Part shown: piece after piece, positions 49,201 through 54,780 of the stretch
Numbering within the stretch: position 1 is the stretch's first letter
Layout: every line of letters begins with the position of its first letter
Origin: Dipteris shenzhenensis
Taxonomy: Eukaryota; Polypodiophyta; Polypodiopsida; Gleicheniales
Assembly (NCBI GenBank): GCA_047967505.1
Contig: CM106541.1
DNA length: 64,000 nt
Reading direction: 5' to 3' (one strand)
Program-made: the position numbers and the translations under genes
The notes under the pieces: model-generated
What the model was told of the DNA's origin: nothing
The model's input: only the letters and a program-made list of their open reading frames with translations
The model's database searches: none

Positions 49201-52200
49201 TTGTCAAATCAATAGATGGAGTGCAAGAATGATGAAGAGATAAACGACATAAGCATAGACTCAATTTCAACAAGATTGAGACTTGTACTCATAAAGCGAC
49301 TTGAGAGCTTGCTTGATGATATGGCTTGAAATGAACCTCCCTTTTATAGGAGTAGATATATACTTCCATTTGCTTGCTCACATGTGGGATAATACCTCCA
49401 TGCCATGTGACAGCAATTGCTTCATACCTTTACTCATGGCACCACAACTCTCAACAAGCCTAGCGCTTGGCCTTTACATGAAAGCTCTCTCAAAAGGACT
49501 CATCCTCAGGTGATGTATGTGGTGTATGCCACATCATGTGGTCCCTGAAAAATCCCTCACTGATATCCATGACATGACATCATGAGTGGCATAACGTAGG
49601 ACCTAAGGTCTAACTACCACAATCTAAAACCTCATCTAATCCAAGCTCAAATGCCATCTAAGGTCCCCCTTGCTGCTATACGGTCTCATGCCTTCGTAAT
49701 GAATGTCAATTGATAAGCCACAGTCCTGAGGTATGCTGACTCTTGACTAGACCCTCGACACTTAGTGAGCTTAATAAACTGGTAGGAGAATTAGAAACAT
49801 AACATGTATGCCTGCAGCCTACAAATGTGCCTCATTGAGGCATCAAATCCCATTAAATATGTCAACATTCTGTGGCAGAGATCCTGCCTATCTACAAGCA
49901 TTGTATTAAACAGGCAGCCACCAAAAGAAAATAATTTGCACAATGCCTTACGATAAGCTCGATTCAGCTCGAGGGCTTCCTTGTCCTCCATTACCAATGT
50001 GAGCGGAAAAAAACCAGGCCCATGTTTGCATATAAATCTGTCCAATCCAAAAACTGAAATCAGTTCAAAAATCACCGACAAGATTGATTTATAAACAGAA
50101 ACCGACAATCTGATGGGAGCAGTTTGGAGTATGAAAAGAGGTTGCGATTGTGCTACAAGTATTTTTTATTACAGAAGACACTTCCATTGTTTTTTTTTAA
50201 GAATGAACTTGACTATACTAAAGAACAATTTGAAACCATAGACATAGTCGTGAGTTTCATCTTGGAGAACAGTGAAATGATCCTTGTAGTAAACGAGTCC
50301 CAAAGTTGTATCAGAAAACATATCAATTTCTTTTTTCACATTGCACAAGATACCACATGCTGAGTCTTTTAAGTTTTTTGTGCACAAAAGCTGACTGTCA
50401 TGGCAAGGCCTAGCATTAAAAAAGCTATATATCAGTTCCGCAACAATATTGCATGACTTTAGCATTTTCATAGAAAACAAAAAAAGGACAGTATGCCTCT
50501 GGTGCAAAATCCTTTATGGTTTGAAGCAGGCACCCCAAGCTGGTATGCCTTGATACATGCTCATCCTCTAAGACTCGGTTTTCAGAACAGTCCTAAAGAG
50601 AGCACTCTTTATGTCCACAAGGATGATGCAGACTTGCTGGTTTTAATTCTATATGTCGATGAGCTGCTCTTGACTAGACCTTCTACTCAGCATATTACAG
50701 TCTTAAAGGCTGATTTGCAGCAGTCATTTGCAATGACAGATTAGGCCACCTCCACTACTATTTTGGAATTCAGTCTGCTCATGTTGAGGGGGGTATTATG
50801 ATGAGTCGGTCCAACTACATTGGACAGCTCTTACACAGATTTCAATTTGAGGATTGTAAACCAGTCTCTACACCTTTGGAATCTGGTTTTCGTTTCTCCT
50901 TGGATAATGCTATTAAAACTTTCGATGCTACCCTATATCAGCAAGCTGTTGGATGCTTGAAATATTTATGTCACACACGGCCTGATCTTCAGTATGCTGT
51001 TTCCCAGTTTAGCAAATTCATGCACAGCATTGGCAGGCAGCGAAACGTGTCTTCCCTTACTTGAAAGGTTTCCAAGGTTTGGTTGTCCTTTATGGGCCTG
51101 CCCAAAAGCTACAACTGCCTCTTCGGGCATCACTATCTTCAGCTTATGTATCTTCCTATTGAGGATTCTCACCCTGATTTCTCAAAAGGGTCATGCCCTT
51201 CACCATGAAGAGTCTCCCAAGACTTCAGCATGATTTAAATAGAGGGACAAGAACTTGCTTAGAGTTGCCAATCAAAAGGTGCTGATATATTCTTTGAAAA
51301 AAAAAAGTGCTGATATAATATAGGATTGGTAGGGAGCCAGACAACAGGAGGCTAGATGTTGACAAGTTCTCCATTGTAGCTTTCCATCGTTACTTGTTAC
51401 TAGTCTGTCTTCACTCTGAAGTCAAACTATTGAGTCCCCTCTGTTTTAAAGACAACTTTTACATAAGTTCAGGTCTGAATCACGAATATGTAACAGGGAG
51501 AAGGGCCTTATCGTTTTTGACAATATTACCTGATTTGTCTCTACTTTTTCAATCCTATGAACCAAGCCAAACGTTCTCTTCTGCTGTGTGCCTGGCTGGA
51601 CTTTGCTTAGGCTATGTAGTTGGATTTGGCACAAGTATCAGAGCACCCTTAAAAGCACATTGGTGACCAATCTTGGCATTTAGGGGCGATTTCAAGCCCT
51701 AGAGCACCATCCGCAACAGCCAGTCATGCCTCAGTTTGTCTTCCTTGTAAACATTCGAGCCTTGGAAAATCAGAAAAACAGCCAATAGCACCTCGCTCTT
51801 CTCTGCCTACACATAAGCTTTAAATATTGGGCCATGTCGCCTCAAGGCCATCAGCCTCTGAAGGCACCACCTAAACACCCCTGTGAGCTAACGCAGCTCT
51901 AGCCTTGCACTTTAGGAGCATGTGTCATGGTGACTGTCAAGCTGCTAGGATTGTCACAAGGCCTCTTGGCAGACCACATTTTTCATTTCTCCACCAGCAT
52001 GTGGCATTGTGATCGCATTACATTCCTTCCACCTAATTATTCCATACCTACAAATCCCATATCTACCTTCGTAAGCCTAGAATATATCCAATCTTGCAAA
52101 TTAAAATCTTGACAAAAGAGTGAAAAAACAATGAGAGAGAACGAGAGGAAAGGGGAGAGCAACAAAGATAAAGGGAAGAAGAAAATTTAGAGAAGGTATG

Positions 52201-53664
52201 AAACAAAGCTAACGGTTTTTTTATAACTTACTAGGCAAAGGTACTCTATGTTCTCATCCCTACCCAAGCATAAGCTGCCATGTAGATCTCAAAGGATCCT
52301 GCAATACCTTGGGTGAATCCAGAGCTTAATAAGTGGGAGCCGAGATTGCTGCAACGAATTGTATATGCCTTTCACTTACCAGGAGAAGTTTTTTGTGAGG
52401 AAGAAAGAAAAACTATGTGCTTAAGATCTTAGCATGTAGAAGGAAAGAAGACTGTAAACCTTGCAGAGGAGGAAATTATTAACATATTAAAAGTTTTCTA
52501 GATGAAAAATTAAGGCTGCAATAAGAACTGGCATAGAATGCAGCCCATGAGACTACAGCGGCTCCAAAACTAAAGAGTTAGAGCATGTAGAAGGAAAGAA
52601 GACTGTAAACCTTGCAGAGGAGGATATTATTTCAAAGAGCCTTTCACTTACCAGGAGAAGTTTTTTGTGAGGAAGAAAGAAAAACTATGTGCTTAAGATC
52701 TTAGCATGTAGAAGGAAAGAAGACTGTAAACCTTGCAGAGGAGGAAATTATTAACATATTAAAAGTTTTCTAGATGAAAAATTAAGGCTGCAATAAGAAC
52801 TGGCATAGAATGCAGCCCATGAGACTACAGCGGCTCCAAAACTAAAGAGTTAGAGCATGTAGAAGGAAAGAAGACTGTAAACCTTGCAGAGGAGGATATT
52901 ATTTCAAAGAGCTAACATATTAAAAGTTTTCTAGATGAAAATTTAAGGCTGCAATAAGAACTGGCATAGAATGCAGCCCACGAGACGACAGCGGCTCCAA
53001 AACTAAAGAGTTAGAGCATTTGCAAATCAGTGGGGACTTCTTTGGAAAAAAGGCATATCCTATTTCATGAGGCAAACTTTGCATAACCACCAAAACGGCT
53101 GCGATCTTATGTGATAATACTAGGCCGACATACTAAACAGTAAGGCAAAAATATCATTATCTACATCATAACCTACCAAAGATACAAAGCAAGCCAATAG
53201 TCCAATGTAGAAGTAGGCAAAGATGCTTCATTCATGGCAGACACACTCGATGAGAACACATAATTTGTTCACGCCCATCAAAAGCGAAGGAAAAAATGTC
53301 GTACTTGGCAACGCTCACTGCCAAGAAACTCCTCTCGTAAAGAGGAATAAACATCAGCATCAGTAACAATGCGAGCAACCTGCACATATGATCAATCAAA
53401 ACTGATGTGAGCTTCAAGCCCCACGACATTCTGCTCCCAGCAACAACCTAACAACAAGGATCTGAGTCTGATTGATAAGAGGATGTAAGAAACGCACATG
53501 AGACCCCATGCACTCGGTAGGACGAAAATTGATGAAAGCAGTAGAGCGACATTCAAATGAATGGCACTCAACCAAACGAAAACGGCCAAAGTGCTCTTAA
53601 ACTTCGAAACTTGCGGTGAATGCACCACGGTGGGCTTCCTTTCTTCTTTCATGCCTCCACCCAT
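11198..53664 (-). CDS. DGAT2: Diacylglycerol O-acyltransferase 2, nine exons
   Basis: DGAT2 transfers an acyl group from acyl-CoA to diacylglycerol, the last step of triacylglycerol synthesis, in the endoplasmic reticulum membrane. Joined exons: 53664-53498, 53379-53305, 50037-49952, 13939-13833, 13635-13480, 11878-11792, 11702-11605, 11472-11385, 11299-11198. They give 321 codons plus a stop, the usual length for plant DGAT2. Two hydrophobic segments lie at residues 25-50 and 53-68. Family marks are EPHSVLPIG (114-122; EPHS is the plant form of the HPHG block), RHIWSWLG (153-160), IPGGVRE (182-188), [15 protein letters not shown] (206-220), WWKPKGK (232-238) and VVVGKPMEV (270-278). All introns are GT-AG and phases agree. 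No stop or frameshift was seen, so the gene is probably functional. The exon 2/3 junction has a rival solution. The identity rests on remembered family motifs, not a search. Confidence 0.93.
11385..11472 (-). CDS. DGAT2: DGAT2 exon 8
   Basis: It encodes [20 protein letters not shown] and KNQNPSEEE, the conserved GSP(L/I)P...VVVGKP(I/M)EV block. Its first G completes the Gly codon begun in exon 7. Confidence 0.95.
11605..11702 (-). CDS. DGAT2: DGAT2 exon 7
   Basis: It encodes [20 protein letters not shown] and [12 protein letters not shown]. It ends in phase 2 (GG) before donor GTATTC. Confidence 0.95.
11792..11878 (-). CDS. DGAT2: DGAT2 exon 6
   Basis: Twenty-nine codons: [18 protein letters not shown] and [11 protein letters not shown], the RxGFxRxAxxxGxPLVPxFxFGQ signature of the family. 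Donor GTATGT. Confidence 0.95.
11879..13479 (-). other. DGAT2 intron 5, with a dispersed repeat
   Basis: A 1.6-kb intron with no coding content. Its segment 12390-12617 is a diverged copy of 22793-23009. Confidence 0.7.
12390..12617 (+). repeat. Dispersed repeat, copy 1
   Basis: The word order here (ACTCCATCA.GCATA.CAAG, then GGTAGACCA.., TATAAACATATGC.CTCACA, and CAGAGG.GAAGGGCAGACT) is repeated with moderate divergence at 22793-23009. Both copies lie in introns of the same gene. Confidence 0.7.
13480..13635 (-). CDS. DGAT2: DGAT2 exon 5
   Basis: Fifty-two codons with [27 protein letters not shown] and MEHDRE, the central acyltransferase region. Acceptor GTGCAG, donor GTCAGT. Confidence 0.95.
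13833..13939 (-). CDS. DGAT2: DGAT2 exon 4
   Basis: It carries the EPHSVLPIG active-site block and [15 protein letters not shown]. It follows a GGGACAG acceptor and ends at a good GTAAGT donor. Confidence 0.95.
14757..15597 (+). repeat. TRIM-like LTR 1 (longest copy)
   Basis: It begins TGTTTGGGATATTATGG directly after the purine tract. It carries about four variants of a 35-bp minisatellite (TTTTGTTCCTA...GGACTAGTGGTAGTAC), an extra internal stretch at about 15018-15070, a TATA box (TATATAAG near 15245) and GTATAAA. Its last part is rearranged into LTR 2, so no clean terminus remains. Confidence 0.7.
15598..16259 (+). repeat. TRIM-like LTR 2
   Basis: It lacks the first 25 or so bases of the LTR but ends cleanly in CATGCTACA, one base before the primer-binding site at 16261. 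A TATA-like TATAAGGAGG lies near 15941. Confidence 0.75.
16260..16344 (+). other. Minimal internal domain (PBS to PPT), 85 bp
   Basis: TGGTATCAGAG at 16261 is complementary to the 3' end of initiator tRNA-Met. TGGGAGGGAGCA at the other end is the purine tract before the next LTR. There is no open frame between them. Confidence 0.8.
16345..16491 (+). repeat. TRIM-like LTR 3, internally deleted
   Basis: Only 147 bp, but with both LTR ends (TGTTTGGG ... GCATGTTACA). The middle, including the TATA box, is deleted between GTTCCTA and AGCAGTGACTATA. Confidence 0.8.
16492..16583 (+). other. Minimal internal domain, 92 bp
   Basis: A primer-binding-site variant (TGGTATTAGAG) followed by GGTTGGAGGAAGTC and the purine tract AGAGGAGGGAGCA. 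Confidence 0.8.
16584..17230 (+). repeat. TRIM-like LTR 4
   Basis: 647 bp with three to four 35-bp minisatellite units, a TATATAAGGAGG promoter near 16911 and the terminal GCATGCCCCA before the next primer-binding site at 17232. Confidence 0.8.
17231..17332 (+). other. Minimal internal domain, 102 bp
   Basis: It carries TGGTATCAGAGC, the best match to the tRNA-Met primer site in the array, and ends with AGAGGAGGGAGCA. Confidence 0.82.
17333..17984 (+). repeat. TRIM-like LTR 5
   Basis: 652 bp, ending GCATGCTGCA. The following bases (CATCATGAAGAGTTAAACTA) match those after the truncated LTR at 21848, so LTR plus flank was probably duplicated together. Confidence 0.78.
17985..18960 (-). other. 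Possible 3' LTR and flank of copia-C
   Basis: On the minus strand TGTTGGAATAGG starts at 18960 directly after a purine-rich GTGAGTGGGAC, the expected PPT-LTR junction for an element whose gag lies at 20492-19600. The other LTR was not found. Part of this sequence (about 18912-18960) also occurs inside TRIM-like LTR 1 near 15018-15066. Open frames here have no recognisable domain. Confidence 0.35.
19600..20492 (-). pseudogene. Copia gag remnant (copia-C)
   Basis: The minus-strand text starts MATRYQI near 20492. It then gives a copia gag core ([57 protein letters not shown]) over 20422-20075. After a stop it continues through [25 protein letters not shown] finger [14 protein letters not shown] lies at about 19740-19700 in another frame. 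Several stops and frameshifts make it dead. A possible primer site TGGTATCCAAGC lies at about 20611-20622 on the same strand. Confidence 0.75.
20765..20842 (+). pseudogene. Copia gag zinc-finger fragment, plus strand
   Basis: The plus strand reads [17 protein letters not shown] and then a stop, a CCHC finger of the kind closing copia gag. It faces the opposite way from copia-C next to it, so it comes from a second element. More in-frame stops follow by about 20880. Confidence 0.65.
20843..21296. other. Unassigned sequence
   Basis: Low-complexity decayed sequence, probably continuing the plus-strand copia fragment. No domain was recognised. Confidence 0.4.
21297..21848 (+). repeat. Truncated TRIM-like LTR
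   Basis: It matches the last 550 or so bases of LTRs 1-5, including a TATATAAGGAGG promoter near 21530 and the terminal GCATGCTACA. It lacks the minisatellite and left end. Confidence 0.8.
21849..22093 (-). repeat. Outer repeat, left copy (probable LTR)
   Basis: It matches 49228-49456 through CTTGTACTCATAAA..GACTTGAGAGC, AATGAACCTCCCTTTTATA and CACAACTCTCAACA. On the minus strand it starts TGTTGAGAG at 22093, directly after the purine-rich CACTAAGGAGAGG (22105-22094), so it behaves as a 3' LTR. Confidence 0.65.
22094..23405. other. Internal remnant of the outer element
   Basis: No coding domain is recognised. It includes the dispersed repeat at 22793-23009. By position it could be the 3' internal region of the element whose LTRs are 21849-22093 and 49228-49456. 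Confidence 0.35.
22793..23009 (+). repeat. Dispersed repeat, copy 2
   Basis: Diverged match to 12390-12617 in intron 5 of the same gene. It is bounded here by AACTCCATCACGCATAGCAAG and GCAGACTTGGCCATGACGAA. Confidence 0.7.
23406..24316 (-). repeat. Copia-A 3' LTR
   Basis: 911 bp with matching ends (TGTTGGG ... CCCAACA). The minus-strand purine tract TTGAGGTGGGGTA lies directly before its start (24317-24330). It lacks about 49 bp found in the 48-kb copy. Confidence 0.82.
25748..25819. repeat. Compound (CT)n(TA)n microsatellite
   Basis: About 50 bp of CT repeats runs directly into about 22 bp of TA repeats. Confidence 0.92.
26815..27010. repeat. Cluster of GA, AT, TG and CA microsatellites
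   Basis: Four pure dinucleotide tracts lie within 200 bp: GA at about 26813-26838, AT at about 26879-26901, TG at about 26957-26988 and CA at about 27004-27015. Confidence 0.88.
27933..29167 (+). pseudogene. LINE ORF1 (nucleic-acid-binding protein)
   Basis: It starts at [14 protein letters not shown]4283-like half follows ([40 protein letters not shown]), then a CCHC finger [14 protein letters not shown] at about 28668-28709, the usual ORF1 layout in plant L1 elements. Two in-frame stops (28185-28187 and 28437-28439) interrupt it. A frameshift near 28960 moves the natural C-terminal text into another frame, ending at 29167. It would act as an RNA chaperone for the LINE. Confidence 0.82.
29225..32124 (+). 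pseudogene. LINE ORF2 (endonuclease and reverse transcriptase)
   Basis: It starts [15 protein letters not shown]. Endonuclease words are [29 protein letters not shown] and SDHAPLW, so the metal-binding and catalytic positions are mostly kept. Reverse transcriptase words are [39 protein letters not shown] and [15 protein letters not shown]. After about 31260 the text jumps past the F/Y-ADD box to a zf-RVT-like tail ([15 protein letters not shown]). Stops lie at 29582, 30116 and 31165, with frameshifts near 30850 and after 31260. Confidence 0.85.
32205..32222 (+). repeat. GT/GA target sequence between two LINEs
   Basis: An 18-base GTGTGTGTAGAGAGAGAG word directly follows the poly-A of the first LINE. 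A longer version follows the poly-A of the second LINE at 46075, and a GT-then-GA tract precedes the first LINE at about 27297-27350. This is the pattern of LINE target-site duplication. Confidence 0.75.
32223..33107 (+). mobile_element. 5'-truncated LINE, split by the chromovirus
   Basis: Only the ORF2 tail is present. It includes a zf-RVT domain ([38 protein letters not shown]) whose Cys and His pattern is kept, with stops after about 32840. It resembles but is not identical to the tail of the preceding LINE. Its 3' end resumes at 46020-46074 after the gypsy insertion, with poly-A at 46066-46074. Confidence 0.85.
33108..33568 (+). repeat. Chromovirus 5' LTR
   Basis: 461 bp, starting TGTTATGC and ending TTTACA, followed three bases later by the primer site. 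Confidence 0.93.
33572..33583 (+). other. Chromovirus primer-binding site
   Basis: TGGTATCAGAGC, the complement of the 3' end of initiator tRNA-Met, three bases after the LTR. Confidence 0.9.
34305..35846 (+). pseudogene. Chromovirus gag and protease
   Basis: 513 residues in one open frame. A coiled N-terminal stretch ([18 protein letters not shown]) precedes the gag core ([41 protein letters not shown]). A degenerate zinc finger [13 protein letters not shown] follows. Near residue 450 the protease site reads [11 protein letters not shown] where active enzymes have L.D(S/T)GA(S/T)HNFI, so the catalytic Asp is Asn. A TAG at 35844-35846 ends the frame, and the same frame continues straight into pol. 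Confidence 0.85.
35862..37313 (+). pseudogene. Chromovirus reverse transcriptase and RNase H, first part
   Basis: In frame with gag beyond the TAG. Reverse transcriptase words are [49 protein letters not shown] and the catalytic FIDDILIFS with both aspartates. RNase H begins [15 protein letters not shown], where the usual first Asp (ETDASG) is Asn. The text stops at LKTWRHY where copia-B inserted and resumes at 43776 with [12 protein letters not shown] in the same frame. Confidence 0.9.
37314..37515 (-). repeat. Copia-B 3' LTR
   Basis: 202 bp, plus-strand ends TGAGAGGGGG and CCCAACA. It differs from the other LTR at about two positions (CTCTAG/CTTTAG and TATCCC/TACCCC). Confidence 0.95.
37516..37531 (-). 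other. Copia-B polypurine tract
   Basis: CCTTTAGGTGGGAGGT on the minus strand, directly before the 3' LTR. It primes second-strand DNA synthesis in such elements. Confidence 0.8.
37615..41721 (-). CDS. Copia-B gag-protease-integrase-reverse transcriptase polyprotein
   Basis: Start at 41721 ([10 protein letters not shown]). Gag core is residues 15-190, with CCHC finger [14 protein letters not shown] at 235-248. Protease [11 protein letters not shown] has its Asp near 321. The GAG-pre-integrase HSRLGHMS is near 450. Integrase has HTDLCEM (D510), RSDNGGEYV (D571) and [10 protein letters not shown] (E607). Reverse transcriptase follows, with [21 protein letters not shown] and the intact [10 protein letters not shown]. 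RNase H has [16 protein letters not shown] and [19 protein letters not shown]. The end is [15 protein letters not shown]. The only break is a TAG at 38941-38943 after [10 protein letters not shown], where relatives have Gln (CAG). The domain order and text suggest the Tork/Tnt1 side of Ty1/copia. Every catalytic motif I checked is present. Confidence 0.93.
41722..43568 (-). other. Copia-B long untranslated leader
   Basis: About 1.85 kb between the 5' LTR and the polyprotein start. It has no convincing open frame. Near the LTR it is GC-rich and holds two clusters of CGTAC palindromes (43105-43160 and 43456-43521) that could fold strongly in RNA. A poly-A run lies at about 42103-42121 on the plus strand. 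Confidence 0.7.
43554..43566 (-). other. Copia-B primer-binding site
   Basis: TGGTATCAGAGCC on the minus strand, two bases inside the 5' LTR, complementary to initiator tRNA-Met. Confidence 0.9.
43569..43770 (-). repeat. Copia-B 5' LTR
   Basis: 202 bp, same ends as the left LTR, immediately followed on the plus strand by the attat target duplication. Confidence 0.95.
43776..45525 (+). pseudogene. Chromovirus RNase H end, integrase and chromodomain
   Basis: It continues RNase H with [18 protein letters not shown] and [13 protein letters not shown]. Integrase has a zinc-binding part ([11 protein letters not shown] ... TRCFLCQ) and a complete DDE triad ([25 protein letters not shown]). The C-terminus holds a chromodomain ([20 protein letters not shown], then [12 protein letters not shown]), which in chromoviruses directs integration to marked chromatin. 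Breaks are TAG at 44379, TGA at 44895, TAA at 45219 and a frameshift before 45289. Confidence 0.88.
45524..45537 (+). other. Chromovirus polypurine tract
   Basis: GAAGAGGGAAGGAA directly before the 3' LTR. Confidence 0.85.
45538..46014 (+). repeat. Chromovirus 3' LTR
   Basis: 477 bp. It equals the 5' LTR plus a 16-bp insertion near its end (AACGTGGATAGATAAA) and about five substitutions. It is followed by tccca. Confidence 0.93.
46020..46074 (+). mobile_element. 3' tail of the truncated LINE
   Basis: The end of the LINE interrupted at 33107, finishing with nine A residues (46066-46074) and then a GT/GA tract like the one at 32205. Confidence 0.75.
46075..46913. other. GA-rich tracts and copia-A remnant
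   Basis: It has GT and GA tracts at 46075-46102, a TA tract at about 46129-46141 and GA tracts at 46147-46160 and 46174-46210. Decayed sequence then runs up to the copia-A gag. No separate gene is seen. Confidence 0.5.
46914..47360 (-). pseudogene. Copia-A gag remnant
   Basis: About 148 residues with the copia gag (UBN2-type) pattern: [38 protein letters not shown] and [18 protein letters not shown]. The N-terminal part before residue 60 does not read as gag and may include a frame change. It follows the copia-A 5' LTR and primer site at the expected distance. Nothing beyond gag remains on this side. Confidence 0.75.
48125..48140 (-). other. Copia-A primer-binding site
   Basis: TGTAGTATCAGAGTGG on the minus strand, directly after the LTR. 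It is a variant of the tRNA-Met site TGGTATCAGAG. Confidence 0.7.
48141..48450 (-). repeat. Copia-A 5' LTR, internally deleted
   Basis: It matches 23406-24316 at both ends (TGTTGGGGAGTGGGAGAGAA ... CATAGGACAAGCCC) but lacks about 590 internal bases and the final 10 or so. A TATA-like tract CTCTTTTATAGAATGGGAGA lies at about 48230-48249 on the plus strand. The flank is gtcta. Confidence 0.75.
48456..49227. other. Unassigned, between copia-A and the outer repeat
   Basis: Rich in TTGCT and TGTTG words. No domain was recognised. By position it may be the 5' internal region of the element bounded by the outer repeats. Confidence 0.35.
49228..49456 (-). repeat. Outer repeat, right copy (probable LTR)
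   Basis: Partner of 21849-22093. On the minus strand it starts TGTTGAGAGTTGTGG at 49456 and ends near CTTCATCA at 49228. No convincing primer site follows, so the lower boundary is uncertain. Confidence 0.6.
49952..50037 (-). CDS. DGAT2: DGAT2 exon 3
   Basis: It encodes [14 protein letters not shown] and EALELNRAY, matching the conserved ICKH..YFPV..V.D segment. The donor C|GTAAGG at 49951 opens the 36-kb intron. The partner exon lies at 13939, and the joined text NRAY-L-FAVEPHS is in phase and gap-free against the family. Confidence 0.9.
50493..51230 (+). pseudogene. Copia reverse transcriptase fragment
   Basis: It reads [34 protein letters not shown] (the YVDD box with the second Asp changed to Glu) and [10 protein letters not shown]. 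After a stop it continues [20 protein letters not shown] and [17 protein letters not shown]. This is the second half of copia reverse transcriptase and the start of the region before RNase H. No LTRs are nearby. It lies opposite in strand to the host gene. Confidence 0.85.
52368..53015. repeat. 272-bp tandem repeat, about 2.4 copies
   Basis: Copies at 52368-52639 and 52640-52911 are nearly identical over CCTTTCACTTACCAGGAGAA to the end. A partial third copy runs from about 52912 to 53015. It is recent, judging by identity. It includes AGGAAGAAAGAAAAAC and GTAGAAGGAAAGAAG purine words. Confidence 0.9.
53305..53379 (-). CDS. DGAT2: DGAT2 exon 2
   Basis: It encodes the second hydrophobic segment and [15 protein letters not shown]. 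With this end (donor GTACGA after AA) the joined protein aligns to plant DGAT2 from FIP to ICKH without a gap. A rival donor a little earlier (after GAGAGGA), joined to the stronger TTTCAG acceptor at about 50057, also keeps phase but shortens this loop by three residues. Confidence 0.75.
53498..53664 (-). CDS. DGAT2: DGAT2 exon 1
   Basis: The exon starts with [11 protein letters not shown], a short cytosolic N-terminus, and continues into the first membrane segment ([16 protein letters not shown]). It ends in phase 2 after AT, before the donor GTGCGT. The G starting exon 2 restores an ATG (Met) codon. Confidence 0.92.
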
Positions 53665-53755
53665 CGACCTAGTTCACGAATGCTCGGGCCAGATGAGTAG
53701 GAAATCTTTTCAGCCCTTTACGTTACAGAAGACCCAACTTGTTCTCATTCGTTAT

Positions 53756-53792
<37 letters not shown>

Positions 53793-54086
53793 TCAATAGA
53801 GGCGCTGTCAGGATGGATAGATCTCTCGCCTCTCTAGAGTTCGTTCACGGAAACCCGGCAGGAAAAGCATCTCTCTCTCTCTGAGACATGATTATCATCT
53901 CCCGAGAAAGAGCTTTATTAGCCCACCAGCGGAGAAAGCCAAGGGAGAAACAATGAGCTCGTGATGTCCATAACTATAGCCGTGGCAGAGTCCATGACAA
54001 GAACGGATGCATCCAGCACTCTCTCTCTCTCTCGGTTGTGTGGGTGTCCGTGAAAGCGTCCAACTATGGTGTACCACTTTTACCCG

Positions 54087-54135
<49 letters not shown>

Positions 54136-54218
54136 TGTCGTTGAGCCCGCTATAATGGCTGTTCCAGGGGGGTAGGCTTTAGGTAAGAATATTGAAGTTT
54201 CCAACAAATATTGAGATC

Positions 54219-54252
<34 letters not shown>

Positions 54253-54301
54253 GCTGTAAGTTTCCGTGAAAGCATCCAACTATGGTATACCACTCCTATG
54301 T

Positions 54302-54340
<39 letters not shown>

Positions 54341-54780
54341 CGCCGTCTATAGTGGCGACGCAAGCTGGTCCAGGGTGTAGTTGTATGAAAGGCTATTGAA
54401 GCTCTCAACAACAACAAATCTTGAAACTGGGTTGGATCTTCCGGTGGATTGTGGGGAGTTGGCCAATACAGAGACGGCAATTCCGATCGAGGGAGGGCGA
54501 CAAGCTGCCACGCAACAATCTTGTGCAAGCCCCGAAACGTGGCTGGATCATCGGGCCAAAGAGACAGGGACCGACAAACAAAGCCTCCTCCTCTCAAACA
54601 CAAGAATCTCCAACGAACCATAGTTGAATATTCCCCCTTGCCTTTTGTTATTGCCATGTCACCACGTTACGTAGGGGCCAAGACCGGCTACACTAGCTTC
54701 CACCTACACACATCACATCATTATATGTCAATGTGTTGCCATTCTGTGCCTTGCTTTTCCACTCCAACAATCCACGGCTA
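53665..54780 (-). promoter_or_regulatory. DGAT2 5' region with repeated GA/CT tracts
   Basis: Upstream of the start codon the minus strand carries GA tracts at about 53757-53789, 54020-54033, 54092-54131, 54222-54250 and 54307-54335. GA tracts near plant promoters are known binding sites for BBR/BPC proteins. A block at about 54035-54170 is duplicated, diverged, at 54250-54375. I could not fix a transcription start or TATA box. Confidence 0.5.
54035..54375. repeat. Duplicated block around CT tracts
   Basis: GTCCGTGAAAGCGTCCAACT followed by ATGGTGTACCAC and a CT tract (about 54047-54131) recurs as TTCCGTGAAAGCATCCAACT, ATGGTATACCAC and a CT tract (about 54261-54335). Each is followed by a TATA(A/G)TGGC word and a TCCAGGG word. 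Confidence 0.75.

Larger units (their letters stand above)
13940..49951 (-). other. DGAT2 intron 3, 36 kb of nested transposons
   Basis: Donor GTAAGG at 49951-49946 and acceptor GACAG at 13944-13940. Between them lie a long-LTR TRIM-like array, copia-C remnants, an outer repeat pair, copia-A, two LINEs, a chromovirus and copia-B. Few splice-like constraints are visible inside. The part 13940-14657 shows nothing recognisable. Confidence 0.88.
50038..53304 (-). other. DGAT2 intron 2
   Basis: A 3.3-kb intron holding a plus-strand copia pol fragment (50493-51230) and a 272-bp tandem repeat (52368-53015). The remainder, including 51235-52367, shows nothing recognisable. Confidence 0.75.

Noticed and set aside
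50169-50507. Minus-strand open frame of 112 residues in intron 2
   Set aside because: It reads smoothly but I recognise no domain. It could be a decayed transposon piece, so no gene is called.
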